Part shown: piece by piece, positions 35,305-43,711 of the stretch
Numbering within the stretch: position 1 is the first letter of the stretch
Layout of the letters: every line of letters begins with the position of its first letter
Assembly: GCA_018267475.1 (NCBI GenBank)
Contig: JAFDYI010000024.1
Coordinates: 1-64,000, forward strand
Length of the DNA: 64,000 nucleotides
Direction: 5' to 3'
Origin: Bacteroidota bacterium
GTDB lineage: Bacteria > Bacteroidota > Bacteroidia > B-17B0 > Aurantibacillaceae
Notes under the pieces: generated by a model
Databases searched by the model: none
What the model saw: only the letters and a program-made list of their open reading frames with translations
What the model was told of the DNA's origin: nothing
Program-made: the position numbers and the translations under genes

Positions 35305-36504
35305 ATGTTTAAAAAAGCCATCTTCTTTTTTATCTTGTGTGCGAGCGCCGGCCGAGGCCGGGCGCAGCCCTATCCCGAAAGTCGTATTTTATACGAAAAA
35401 GACATTAAAACCGGTGCCAGCCAAATAGACGCTTACCTGCCTTTATTAAAAGGAAAAAAAGTGGCTATCATAGCCAACCCCACTTCTCTTATTAACACTA
35501 CTCATTTGTTGGACACGCTGCTTTCTTTAAAAATTAATGTGAAAAAAATTTTTAGTCCCGAGCATGGTTTTAGAGGCCTTGCCGATGCCGGCGAGAGCGT
35601 ACGCAGCGATAAAGATAAAAAAACGGGTATCAACATCGTATCTTTATATGGCAAACACAACAAACCCAGCCCCGAAGATATGGCCGACATAGAGATACTT
35701 ATATACGATATTCAAGATGTGGGCGTGCGTTTTTATACTTACATCTCTACGATGAGCTATTGCATGGAGGCCGCTGCCGAATCAAAAAAAATGTTTTTGA
35801 TTTTAGACCGCCCCAACCCCAACGGTTATTTTATTGATGGCCCCGTATTAACTCCTCCTTTCAATTCTTTTTTGGGTATGCACCCGGTACCCCTTGTGTA
35901 TGGCATGACATACGGCGAGTACGCCCAGATGGTAAACGAAGAAGGTTGGTTGGCAAAGGGGCAAAAATGCAATTTAAAAGTAATTCCGGTAAAAAATTAT
36001 ACCCATTTTGATTTGTACCAACTTCCGGTAAAGCCCTCGCCCAACCTGCCTACTATGGAGGCGGTGTACTTATACCCTTCCTTAGGTTTGTTTGAAGGAA
36101 CCCTTGTTAGCGTGGGGCGCGGCACCGATAGTCCGTTTCAAGTTATAGGGCATCCCGATTTTAAATCGCAAGGTTTTAGCTTTATTCCGAAACCCAACCT
36201 AGGAGCCAAAAACCCCAAGTACAACGGACAAACCTGTTATGGGTTTGATTTAAAAAACTTTGCCAAGGTATATATAAAAGATTCTAAAAAAGTATATTTG
36301 TTATGGCTGAGCGGCATGTACAGAGAATTAAAACGCGATGATTTTTTCGATGAAAATTTTAATTTTCATGCCGGCAACGATGCTTTACAAAATCAAATTA
36401 AAAAAAACACACCGGAAAGTGCTATTAGAAAAAGCTGGGAACCCGGCCTCATTGCATTTAAAAAAATTAGAAAAAGATATTTACTATACCCCGATTTTGA
36501 ATAA
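35305..36504 (+). CDS. DUF1343 protein, NamZ-like exo-beta-N-acetylmuramidase
   Basis: 399-residue exported hydrolase. It has a signal peptide (cleavage after GRAQP), then the DUF1343 core: IANPTSLINTTHLLD, KIFSPEHGFRG, DAGESVRSDKDKKTG, IYDIQDVGVRFYTYISTM, LDRPNPNGYFIDGP, NLPTMEAVYLYPSLGLFEGT and SVGRGTDSPFQVIG. Characterised NamZ enzymes of this family remove MurNAc from the non-reducing end of peptidoglycan fragments. A pairing with cytoplasmic MurQ in this window fits MurNAc salvage. Three bases separate it from pyrF. Confidence 0.88.
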   Translation: MFKKAIFFFILCASAGRGRAQPYPESRILYEKDIKTGASQIDAYLPLLKGKKVAIIANPTSLINTTHLLDTLLSLKINVKKIFSPEHGFRGLADAGESVRSDKDKKTGINIVSLYGKHNKPSPEDMADIEILIYDIQDVGVRFYTYISTMSYCMEAAAESKKMFLILDRPNPNGYFIDGPVLTPPFNSFLGMHPVPLVYGMTYGEYAQMVNEEGWLAKGQKCNLKVIPVKNYTHFDLYQLPVKPSPNLPTMEAVYLYPSLGLFEGTLVSVGRGTDSPFQVIGHPDFKSQGFSFIPKPNLGAKNPKYNGQTCYGFDLKNFAKVYIKDSKKVYLLWLSGMYRELKRDDFFDENFNFHAGNDALQNQIKKNTPESAIRKSWEPGLIAFKKIRKRYLLYPDFE

Positions 36505-36507
36505 GCC

Positions 36508-37338
36508 ATGAACCGACAAGAACTCATTAACCAGATAAAAACAAAAAAAACTTTTTTATGCGTAGGCTTAGATCCTGATGTAGAAAAAATACCCGCGCAC
36601 CTGCTTCATCAAGAAGATGCCCTTTTTGAATTTAATAAGGCTATTATAGATGCTACGCATACCTACTGCGTATCATACAAACCCAATACGGCTTTTTATG
36701 AAGCGCATGGGGTAGCGGGTTTTCAAAGTTTAATAAAAACCATAGCCTATATTAAAGAAAAATACCCTCATCATTTTATTATTGCCGATGCTAAACGAGG
36801 AGATATAGGCAACACATCAGGAATGTATGCGCGTGCTTTTTTTAAAGAGATGCAAGCCGATGCGCTTACGGTGGCGCCGTATATGGGCAGCGACTCGGTA
36901 AAACCTTTTTTAACTTATGAAAATAAATGGGTGGTGTTGTTGGCTTTAACCAGCAACCAAGGTGCTTTTGATTTTCAAACGCAACGCATAGAGCATGTAA
37001 ATAAACGTCAAGAAATTCATGTATATGAAGAAGTGCTGAAAACTTCGCAGCAGTGGGGCAACGAACATAATATGATGTATGTAGTAGGTGCCACTAAAGC
37101 ACAATGGTTGGAGCAAATACGGAGTATCGTGCCGAACCATTTTTTATTGATACCCGGCGTAGGCGCCCAAGGGGGCAGTTTGCAAGAAGTGTGTAAATAC
37201 GGATTAAACAAAGATATTGGACTGCTCATTAACTCATCGCGTCAAATTATATACGCATCAAACAAAGAAGATTTTGCACAAGCGGCTGCCACACAAGCGC
37301 AGGCACTTCAACAAGAAATGGCTATATTTGTAAAATAA
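36508..37338 (+). CDS. pyrF: Orotidine 5'-phosphate decarboxylase (PyrF)
   Basis: Decarboxylates OMP to UMP. 276 residues, the long Bacteroidetes/actinobacterial type. It contains [18 protein letters not shown], the catalytic lysine in [33 protein letters not shown], and [12 protein letters not shown] with a final phosphate-binding region NSSRQIIYA. The last 64 nt are duplicated at 38648-38711, with four differences; this tail copy adjoins island DNA rather than native sequence, so this C-terminus was probably supplied by the integrated element. Protein function should be intact, as the tail changes only two residues. Confidence 0.94.
   Translation: MNRQELINQIKTKKTFLCVGLDPDVEKIPAHLLHQEDALFEFNKAIIDATHTYCVSYKPNTAFYEAHGVAGFQSLIKTIAYIKEKYPHHFIIADAKRGDIGNTSGMYARAFFKEMQADALTVAPYMGSDSVKPFLTYENKWVVLLALTSNQGAFDFQTQRIEHVNKRQEIHVYEEVLKTSQQWGNEHNMMYVVGATKAQWLEQIRSIVPNHFLLIPGVGAQGGSLQEVCKYGLNKDIGLLINSSRQIIYASNKEDFAQAAATQAQALQQEMAIFVK
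37275..37338. repeat. pyrF tail copy 1 (proximal att-like border)
   Basis: 64 nt covering the last codons of pyrF, identical at 60 of 64 positions to 38648-38711. It marks the left edge of a 1.37-kb island. Confidence 0.9.
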
Positions 37339-37343
37339 GAAAA

Positions 37344-37538
37344 AATGAATTAGAAGCATTGACCGAGAAATACTTTTTAGCAAAACAAACTGCTTTAGAC
37401 GACTACCCTATTTTTATGACAATAGCCGAAGATATTGGCTATGGTGCCACAGGCAGGAGCACAGGAAATAACGAATTGATTGAAATAGGAAAAGAACTTG
37501 CCAAATTTATTGCTCACATTAATAAGACAGAGAAGTAA
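37344..37538 (+). pseudogene. C-terminal remnant of a type I restriction-modification methylase (HsdM)
   Basis: Open frame of 64 codons with no start, reading EALTEKYFLAKQ, DDYPIFMTIAEDIGYGATGR and NELIEIGKELAKFI. The PIFMxIAExIGYxATGR block is characteristic of the extreme C-terminus of N-6 DNA methylase subunits, and nothing of the catalytic NPPF domain remains. It sits 5 nt after pyrF and 2 nt before rhuM, where an intact RM locus would have carried hsdM. The pyrF stop is in another frame, so it is not a fusion. I am fairly sure of identity, from recollection of the motif only. Confidence 0.7.
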
Positions 37539-37540
37539 AA

Positions 37541-38539
37541 ATGGAAACTACAAAAATAATTATTTACCAAACCGAAGACGGAAATACAAAAATTGAAACC
37601 CGTTTGGAAGATGAAACCGTTTGGCTAACCATTGACCAAATGGCTGAACTTTTTCAAAAATCCCGTTCTACCGTTAATGAGCATATTTTACATATTTACG
37701 AAGAAAAAGAGCTTGATAATGAGCATAGTATGAGAAAAATCGGAAATTCCGATTTTTCTACCAAACCCACCAATTACTATAATCTTGACGTAATAATTTC
37801 GGTAGGCTACCGTGTAAAAAGCCATCAGGGTACCAAGTTTCGCCAATGGGCAACAGCCCGATTAAGAGAATACATTGTAAAGGGTTTTACAATGAATGAT
37901 GATTTTTTGAAACAAGCGGGTAGCGGTAATTATTTTGAAGAATTATTGGCACGTATTCGAGATATACGTTCGTCCGAAAAAGTATTTTGGAGAAAGATAT
38001 TAGATATATACGCTACCAGTATTGACTACGATGCCAAGTTAGAAATATCCATACAGTTTTTTCAAACGGTGCAAAATAAAATGCACTGGGCAGCACATGG
38101 ACATACAGCGTCCGAAATTATTTACCAACGCATTGATGCTAAAAAACCAAACCTTGGCTTAACCCATATAAAAGGAAGCAAGCCAACAAAACAGGAAGTC
38201 GAAATAGCTAAAAACTATTTGAACGAAAACGAACTGAATGTATTGAATAGAATGGTAACGGCTTACTTAGAGTTAGCCGAATTACAAGCACTAAACCGCC
38301 AACCAATGTATATGAAAGATTGGGTTGAACGCTTAGATGATTTTGTGAAAATGACAGGCAATAATATTTTGCAAAATGCAGGAACAGTAAGCCACACACA
38401 AGCATTAAAAAAAGCAAATGCCGAGTATGAAAAATACAAAGAGCAAACAAAAAACGAATTATCGGAAGGCGAAAAACACTTTGTAAAACAAATAGAAAAT
38501 ACTGCAAAAAAACTAAACCCAAAGAAACCTAAAAAATAG
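37541..38539 (+). CDS. rhuM: RhuM family protein
   Basis: 332 residues of the RhuM ('virulence RhuM') family, intact. Key segments are IIYQTEDGNTKIETRLEDET, VWLTIDQMAELFQKSRSTVNEHI (a DNA-binding-like helix-turn-helix), YYNLDVIISVGYRV and FRQWATARLREYIVKGF. RhuM genes often sit inside type I RM loci, and here one follows an HsdM remnant with only 2 nt between. Biochemical function is unknown. It is the only complete gene in the pyrF island. Confidence 0.9.
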   Translation: METTKIIIYQTEDGNTKIETRLEDETVWLTIDQMAELFQKSRSTVNEHILHIYEEKELDNEHSMRKIGNSDFSTKPTNYYNLDVIISVGYRVKSHQGTKFRQWATARLREYIVKGFTMNDDFLKQAGSGNYFEELLARIRDIRSSEKVFWRKILDIYATSIDYDAKLEISIQFFQTVQNKMHWAAHGHTASEIIYQRIDAKKPNLGLTHIKGSKPTKQEVEIAKNYLNENELNVLNRMVTAYLELAELQALNRQPMYMKDWVERLDDFVKMTGNNILQNAGTVSHTQALKKANAEYEKYKEQTKNELSEGEKHFVKQIENTAKKLNPKKPKK

Positions 38540-38576
38540 TCCGAACTGTAATTTTTTACTGATTAATTTGATTTAT

Positions 38577-38711
38577 ATGATAAAGGAACAATATAAATAT
38601 TCGGGGCTGGCTACTAAAATTATTAAATGTACCATGACCGTTCATAGTGCGCAAGCGGCTGCCACACAAGCGCAGGCGCTTCAACAAGAAATGGCTCTAT
38701 TTGTACAATAA
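38577..38711 (+). pseudogene. GxxExxY-protein N-terminal remnant fused in frame to the pyrF tail
   Basis: 44-codon frame. The first 24 codons read MIKEQYKYSGLATKIIKC plus TMTVHS, matching the start of GxxExxY-family proteins (ELxxKIIGCAxxVH). The rest, [15 protein letters not shown] plus ALFVQ, is the pyrF C-terminus. The family's catalytic-looking middle is missing. The join at about 38647 lies exactly where the pyrF repeat begins, so it records the recombination junction. In-frame fusion may be chance. No evidence of expression. Confidence 0.65.
38648..38711. repeat. pyrF tail copy 2 (distal att-like border)
   Basis: 60 of 64 positions match the pyrF 3' end, including its stop. The copy lies 3 nt before the ansA stop, the expected native context after pyrF, so this is probably the displaced original tail. 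Confidence 0.9.
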
Positions 38712-38714
38712 AAG

Positions 38715-39737
38715 CTATACCGAAATTTCTCCGCGTAGATTTTTAGATAACAACTTTTTTATTTGGGCCTGCGATTTATTTTCGCCTAACAAAAACATCA
38801 GTTTAGTTACGGCAGCTTCCAATGTGCTGTCTTCCCCGCTTAAAACGCCTATTTTTTTCAAGGCGGCACTGGTTTGATACTTTCCTTGTATTACGCGCCC
38901 CACAAGGCATTGCGTAACATTATATACAATCACGTTTTGCTTAATAAGATGCTCTAACAACGAAAGAAACCAAGGTTCGGTAGGGGCATTTCCGGCGCCA
39001 AAACTATATAAAATTAAAGCTTTAAGTCCTTTTATTTGTAAATACGATTCGGTTATTTTTTTAGATATGCCCGGAAATAAAGGAAGCACCGCTATATCGT
39101 TATCTAAATGTTTGTGTACTCGTAATTTTTTTGTGCTACACTTTGCTATGTAGTTATCGTTGTAGGTAATATCTACCCCGGCCTCGGCAAGCACTGGGTA
39201 ATTCGGCGATTTAAATGCGTCAAAATGTTCTGAGTTGTATTTTAAAGTACGATTTCCTCTATATAGTTCATATTCAAAATAAACGGCTACTTCGGGTACC
39301 AGTGCTTTGCCTCTTTTATTTTTAGCAGCAGCAATTTCTATAGCCGTAATTAAATTTTCTTTGCCATCGGTTCTAATAATTCCAATGGGCAACTGCGAGC
39401 CGGTAAGAATAACGGGTTTGCTTAGGTTTTCTAACATAAAGCTAAGAGCCGATGCCGTATAAGCCATGGTATCGCTGCCGTGTAAAATAACAAAGCCGTC
39501 GTATAGGGTATAATTTTTCTCAATAATTTGCGCCAAATGTACCCACACCTGTGGGTTCATGTTGCTGCTATCAATGGGTTTTTTAAAAGAAACCGAATGC
39601 AACTCTAACTGAAAGCGATGCAATTCAGGCACTTGCTTGGTAAGCTGCTTGAAATTAAAAGGACGCAGAGTACCCGTTTTAGCATCTTGTACCATGCCTA
39701 TCGTTCCTCCGGTATAAATAAGCAAGATTTTAGTCAT
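38715..39737 (-). CDS. ansA: L-asparaginase type I
   Basis: Cytoplasmic enzyme hydrolysing asparagine to aspartate and ammonia. 340 residues with the two threonine signatures: ILLIYTGGTIGMVQD at the N-terminus and FVILHGSDTMAYTASALSFM (about 86-105, Thr-Asp pair). A lysine of the active site falls in the PEVAVYFEYELYRGNRTLK region. No signal peptide, so the housekeeping AnsA form rather than periplasmic AnsB. Converges on the pyrF island. Confidence 0.94.
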   Translation of the reverse strand: MTKILLIYTGGTIGMVQDAKTGTLRPFNFKQLTKQVPELHRFQLELHSVSFKKPIDSSNMNPQVWVHLAQIIEKNYTLYDGFVILHGSDTMAYTASALSFMLENLSKPVILTGSQLPIGIIRTDGKENLITAIEIAAAKNKRGKALVPEVAVYFEYELYRGNRTLKYNSEHFDAFKSPNYPVLAEAGVDITYNDNYIAKCSTKKLRVHKHLDNDIAVLPLFPGISKKITESYLQIKGLKALILYSFGAGNAPTEPWFLSLLEHLIKQNVIVYNVTQCLVGRVIQGKYQTSAALKKIGVLSGEDSTLEAAVTKLMFLLGENKSQAQIKKLLSKNLRGEISV

Positions 39738-39769
39738 ACAGCGCCGTGCCGTTAGCCTGTTTTTTATTA

Positions 39770-40162
39770 TTAAAAAGGCAAATCGTCTGTTACAGTCGTA
39801 GTATTTGTAAAAGGAGGCGTTTCTTGGGTATTGGTATTGGCTGATTTAGTTGCAGCCGAGCCGCTGTGCGCCGGTGCATTTCCGGTTGCTTTTTCAATGC
39901 GCCATGCCTCAATAGTGTTGAAGTATTTGGTTTCGCCTTGAGGCGATAGCCACTCCCTGCCTCTAAGGTTAAAAAGTACTTTTATCTCGTCGCCTACATT
40001 AAAATGATCCAGTTCGGATACCTTGTTTTGAGTTATTTGAAAAGTTACGTGTTGTGGGTAGGGGGAAGTGGGATCGATTGTAAGTACAAAATCGCGTTTT
40101 TTAAAACGATCGTTTACTGTAACAACGTCAGATTTTAGTTTAAGAATTCCTATTGCTTCCAT
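39770..40162 (-). CDS. DUF3127 domain protein
   Basis: 130 residues. The N-terminal ~95 residues form the DUF3127 domain (GILKLKSDVVTVNDRFKKRDF, HVTFQITQNKVSELDHFNVG, KVLFNLRGREWLSPQGE, KYFNTIEAWRIEK). An Asn/Thr-rich tail follows, with ending TVTDDLPF resembling the acidic C-terminus of single-strand DNA-binding proteins. An OB-fold is likely; a role in DNA metabolism is inference. Probably in the same transcription unit as, or adjacent to, ansA. Confidence 0.8.
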   Translation of the reverse strand: MEAIGILKLKSDVVTVNDRFKKRDFVLTIDPTSPYPQHVTFQITQNKVSELDHFNVGDEIKVLFNLRGREWLSPQGETKYFNTIEAWRIEKATGNAPAHSGSAATKSANTNTQETPPFTNTTTVTDDLPF

Positions 40163-40223
40163 GTTTTTTATTTTTTTAAAATACTGTTTTTATTAAGACC
40201 TAAAGGTACGGCTTATTTTGTTT

Positions 40224-41081
40224 TTAGCCTAATAAAATTTTCCACGCTTCGCACACTTTATTAACATCTAACAGCGTTTTTGCATAGCGATGCTTATCCT
40301 CTTCTGAAGAAAAAACAAGATTTTGTTCTTTTTTGAACAAGGCTATTTCTTCTTGAGTGGGCAGGTGCTCTATGTTGCCTAATTGCCCTAAGTTATTGGC
40401 CGATAACACATGGCTGTTGCGTATATTTTTGGGCATGGCATCAATACCTACCCCTAAGGTAGTCAGGGGTTTTTCTATCTCAAAAAGGGCGTCGCCACTG
40501 GCGCGGCAATACCAGTTGCCACCCATACGGGCTACCAAATCTATTTTTTGTTGGTCTATCTTGCCTTCTGCATTTAACACTTCTTCTTTTATATGTATAA
40601 GCAGTACCTCACATACAATAAGGTTTCCGGCGCCGCCGCCTGTTCCTAGCTCTATCACTTGGTTTACCTTACACTCTAAGGTTACGGGAGCTTCGGCTAC
40701 CCTAAAAGGCTTTACCAATGCTGATTTTATTTTAGTGAAACCCGCTTTATCAAACTCATCTACCCCTTTGGCATAAGGGCTGCTGGCTAAACTTACTTGC
40801 TGCACCATGCTGTAATTGACCACGTTTAACACCACTTCGGGCACTTCTTTTACATTATCATGGGTGTGCTTAGTAATGCCGGTGCGGCCGCTACGAGCGG
40901 GAGAGAAAATAGCAATAGGAGGGTTGGAAGAAAACACGTTGTAAAAACTAAACGGAGCTAAATTAGGCTGTCCGTTGGCGCTGATAGTGCTGGCAAAAGC
41001 AATGGGGCGCGGGCCTACTGCTCCTAACAAATAGCCGTGAAATTGTGGTTGTGGGGTATTTTTGGGGTCCATGGTTATCAT
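40224..41081 (-). CDS. Flavin reductase-like (FMN-binding split-barrel) protein
   Basis: 285-residue flavoprotein of the flavin_reduct/flavoredoxin family. GYLLGAVGPRPIAFASTIS and NLAPFSFYNVFSSNPP in the N-terminal third form the FMN-binding split barrel, and RSGRTGITKHTHDN follows. It probably reduces FMN with NADH or acts as an electron carrier; the partner is unknown. A TACCTTTG box (41106-41099) lies inside the 3' end of the upstream membrane-protein gene. An internal ATG at 41072 is an alternative start. Confidence 0.82.
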   Translation of the reverse strand: MITMDPKNTPQPQFHGYLLGAVGPRPIAFASTISANGQPNLAPFSFYNVFSSNPPIAIFSPARSGRTGITKHTHDNVKEVPEVVLNVVNYSMVQQVSLASSPYAKGVDEFDKAGFTKIKSALVKPFRVAEAPVTLECKVNQVIELGTGGGAGNLIVCEVLLIHIKEEVLNAEGKIDQQKIDLVARMGGNWYCRASGDALFEIEKPLTTLGVGIDAMPKNIRNSHVLSANNLGQLGNIEHLPTQEEIALFKKEQNLVFSSEEDKHRYAKTLLDVNKVCEAWKILLG

Positions 41082-41095
41082 ACGTCTTTTTTAGG

Positions 41096-42430
41096 TTACA
41101 AAGGTACTTCATTTGCTTTAACCTGGTTTACTTTCTGCGCAAGAAAAACAAAAGCAAAAAAAGGTAGGAGCCATATCATTTTACAACCCAGCCTATCAAT
41201 GGCATTAGCAAAAGTACCGCAATCCCACGCATTAAAAACAATAGCTATAAAAAATAAGACACCGATAGACCAGATAGGGTATTCTTTTCTACTCTTTGCA
41301 AAAAAATAAAACACAACCAACACACTCAGCAACAGCGTAGCCGTAAAAAGAGTATTAAAAAAAGATACAAAACCAAGTTGCGATTTATTTTGTTTTGACA
41401 ACGCGTAACCTTTTGCATCATTAGGCACGTATTTCTGTATCCGTTTATACAAGAGAGTGCCCTCTGTAAAACAGCCGTTTCCATCGCCTATGGCAAAGAG
41501 GCTTAGCTGTTGTATCGTTGCCTTCAGCGATTCTTGAATATGAAGAAATAGATACTTGGGATTCATAAACGTGGCTAAAATAATTTCGTTAAACTCTTTT
41601 TTTGTTTCTTTCCAAGCGCCCATTTTATAAAAAGGGCTTTTTTCGTCCCATATAAACTGGTATGCCTTTTGAGGCAACGAATCTTTATACCTGCATAAAC
41701 GATACGATTGGGTAGCACATGTTTCGTCTAAATAGGTTTTTAAAATTCCGTGTTCTACCATAGCGCCCATAAAAAATACGTGTTTAGATTTAGAAAGGGC
41801 TGAGCCCATAGTAATAAGAGATAAAGCCATAAGAAGTACAGCAACAAGCACTTTCATACGAGCGCCTGAATGTTCTTTTTTTGGGAACCATTTTGTTTTA
41901 AAAAAGAAAACCGTTGCGCCAATAAGAAAAAATAACAGCAGGTGTGAAATGTGCATGGCAACCGATATAAAGAATAACAAATAAAGAATAATTTGTGTTT
42001 TTCTATCATGCGTTCCAAACAAAATAACAACAAAACAAAGCAATGCCATAGATGTAAAAATATCGGGCATAATTTGACTGACGGTCCAAGATACACCGGT
42101 AAAAAGAGATAAAAACAAGATAGTGTAAAGACCTATTTTTAAATACCTTTCGTTATTTACCAATATCTTCACTACTTGAAAAACAAGAAAAGAAAGCATG
42201 AAAGCCTGCGCAAACACAACCAGCCAAAGCGACACGCCATTAAGGCTAAAAAGCCTGACAAATAAGCCATAGGTAATAGGCCGGTCAAAGGGTGTTTCTA
42301 AATCAAAGCCCGACGCCAGGTAAGTTGATGTATCTGAATACACAATAGGGTATCCATTTATAAACGCATCTAGCATAAAAAAAAGAGCCCCAAAGAAAAC
42401 ATATAAAAAAAGGCGGTGCTTATTTTCCAT
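41096..42430 (-). CDS. Polytopic membrane protein of unknown function
   Basis: 444 residues with roughly ten hydrophobic segments. The first periplasmic loop contains NGYPIVYSDTSTYLASGFDL with acidic residues after the first helix, as in GT-C type lipid-linked sugar transferases, but the similarity is weak. A large loop around residues 225-300 (LDETCATQSYRLCRYKDSLP) carries four cysteines. I do not recognise the family. It ends with its stop inside the promoter box of the flavin reductase gene and probably belongs to the same minus-strand unit. Confidence 0.7.
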   Translation of the reverse strand: MENKHRLFLYVFFGALFFMLDAFINGYPIVYSDTSTYLASGFDLETPFDRPITYGLFVRLFSLNGVSLWLVVFAQAFMLSFLVFQVVKILVNNERYLKIGLYTILFLSLFTGVSWTVSQIMPDIFTSMALLCFVVILFGTHDRKTQIILYLLFFISVAMHISHLLLFFLIGATVFFFKTKWFPKKEHSGARMKVLVAVLLMALSLITMGSALSKSKHVFFMGAMVEHGILKTYLDETCATQSYRLCRYKDSLPQKAYQFIWDEKSPFYKMGAWKETKKEFNEIILATFMNPKYLFLHIQESLKATIQQLSLFAIGDGNGCFTEGTLLYKRIQKYVPNDAKGYALSKQNKSQLGFVSFFNTLFTATLLLSVLVVFYFFAKSRKEYPIWSIGVLFFIAIVFNAWDCGTFANAIDRLGCKMIWLLPFFAFVFLAQKVNQVKANEVPL

Positions 42431-42472
42431 TTCAGCTCAAATGTAGAATAATTTTTTGAGTAAAATAATGCG

Positions 42473-42480
42473 TACTTTTG
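42473..42480 (+). promoter_or_regulatory. -7 element TACTTTTG before the CoA-binding gene
   Basis: Ends 15 nt before the ATG at 42496. An apparent TTG start at 42478 overlaps this box and is rejected. Confidence 0.5.
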
Positions 42481-42495
42481 TGCAAACATACGGTT

Positions 42496-42924
42496 ATGTT
42501 TCATATCAACCCATCGGATAAAGAATTATACCAAATACTGACTCAAAGCAAGGTCATTGCCATGGTAGGCGCATCGGCCAACCCTGATAAAACGTCGCAT
42601 GGCATTATGAAAAAACTGCAATCGGTAGGATATAAAGTGATACCCATAAACCCAAACGAAAAAGAGATATTGGGCGAGCCCTGCTACGCCTCTCTTTTAG
42701 ATGTAAAAGAAAAGGTGGGTATTGTAAATGTTTTTCGCAAACCCGAAACGATAGTACCCATCGCAAAAGATGCGGTATCCATAAAAGCACAAACGCTTTG
42801 GCTGCAAAGCGGCATCATCAACGAAGAAGCGGCTAAAATAGCTTTGCAGGGAGGACTACATGTAGTGATGGATGCCTGCATAGGAGTAATGCACGCTTTT
42901 TTAAATGTGCCCAACCATGACTAA
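42496..42924 (+). CDS. CoA-binding (YccU-like) protein
   Basis: 142 residues of the small CoA-binding/Rossmann family. IAMVGASANPDKTSHGIMK carries the dinucleotide-type loop, then GYKVIPINPNEKEILGEPCY and the late WLQSGIINEEAAKIA and VMDACIGV, as in E. coli YccU. Likely binds CoA or a nucleotide; no reaction is known. It is the first gene of a five-gene unit with overlapping ends (next gene overlaps by 8-20 nt). Confidence 0.88.
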   Translation: MFHINPSDKELYQILTQSKVIAMVGASANPDKTSHGIMKKLQSVGYKVIPINPNEKEILGEPCYASLLDVKEKVGIVNVFRKPETIVPIAKDAVSIKAQTLWLQSGIINEEAAKIALQGGLHVVMDACIGVMHAFLNVPNHD

Positions 42925-43711
42925 AACTCCAAAAAAAACTTTTTTTAATGTAGTACTTATAGGAGCAGGAAATGTAGCCACACACTTGGCTATGCAATTA
43001 ATAAAAAGAAAACACCACATTCTACAAATTGTATCGCGCTCAAAAAAAAGCGGAAGCACTTTATCAAAAAAAACAAAAACCGCTTTTACTACGGATATAA
43101 AAAAAATAAATAAGACCGCCGATATTTACATTATATGCTCGCCCGACGATGCTATTGAAAAAATAGCCAATCAACTATCCTTATCAAAAAAAATAATACT
43201 TCATACATCAGGCAGCACCTCTATAGACATTTTAAAAGAAAGCAGCGCAAATGTAGGTGTATTATATCCTTTGCAAAGTTTTTCTAAAGAGATAAAAACT
43301 GATTTTTCATCAGTACCTATTTTGATAGAAGCTAACAACAACCACACCTTACAAGCTATAAATACATTAGCATCTACTTTGAGTACACACGTAATAAAAA
43401 GCGATTTTGAACATCGTATAAAATTACACCTGGCTGCTACTATGGTAAATAATTTTGGCAACTACTTGCTCGCCCTTACCTATCATTTTTTAGAAGAAGA
43501 TAAAGCTGATTTTTCGTTACTTTTTCCTTTAATAAAGCAAACATCAAAAAAAATAGAAAAACAAACTCCTTTTAAAGTACAAACCGGCGCAGCGCGACGC
43601 GGCGATAAAAAAACCATTACGAAACACCTGAATTTATTAAAAAAATACCCAGAACAAAAAAAGATATATACTCTTTTTACTCAGTTAATTAAACAACATT
43701 ATGAGCGCTAA
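42917..43711 (+). CDS. Rossmann-like and DUF2520 domain protein
   Basis: About 264 residues. The N-terminal NAD(P)-binding fold is VVLIGAGNVATHLAMQL with IYIICSPDDAIEKIA. The C-terminal DUF2520 helical domain has HLAATMVNNFGNYLLALTYH. It resembles ketopantoate- or F420-dependent reductases in layout, but the substrate is unknown. The start could be ATG 42917 (MTKTPKK) or 42905; either overlaps the upstream gene. Overlaps the phosphatase gene by 11 nt. Confidence 0.8.
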   Translation: MTKTPKKTFFNVVLIGAGNVATHLAMQLIKRKHHILQIVSRSKKSGSTLSKKTKTAFTTDIKKINKTADIYIICSPDDAIEKIANQLSLSKKIILHTSGSTSIDILKESSANVGVLYPLQSFSKEIKTDFSSVPILIEANNNHTLQAINTLASTLSTHVIKSDFEHRIKLHLAATMVNNFGNYLLALTYHFLEEDKADFSLLFPLIKQTSKKIEKQTPFKVQTGAARRGDKKTITKHLNLLKKYPEQKKIYTLFTQLIKQHYER

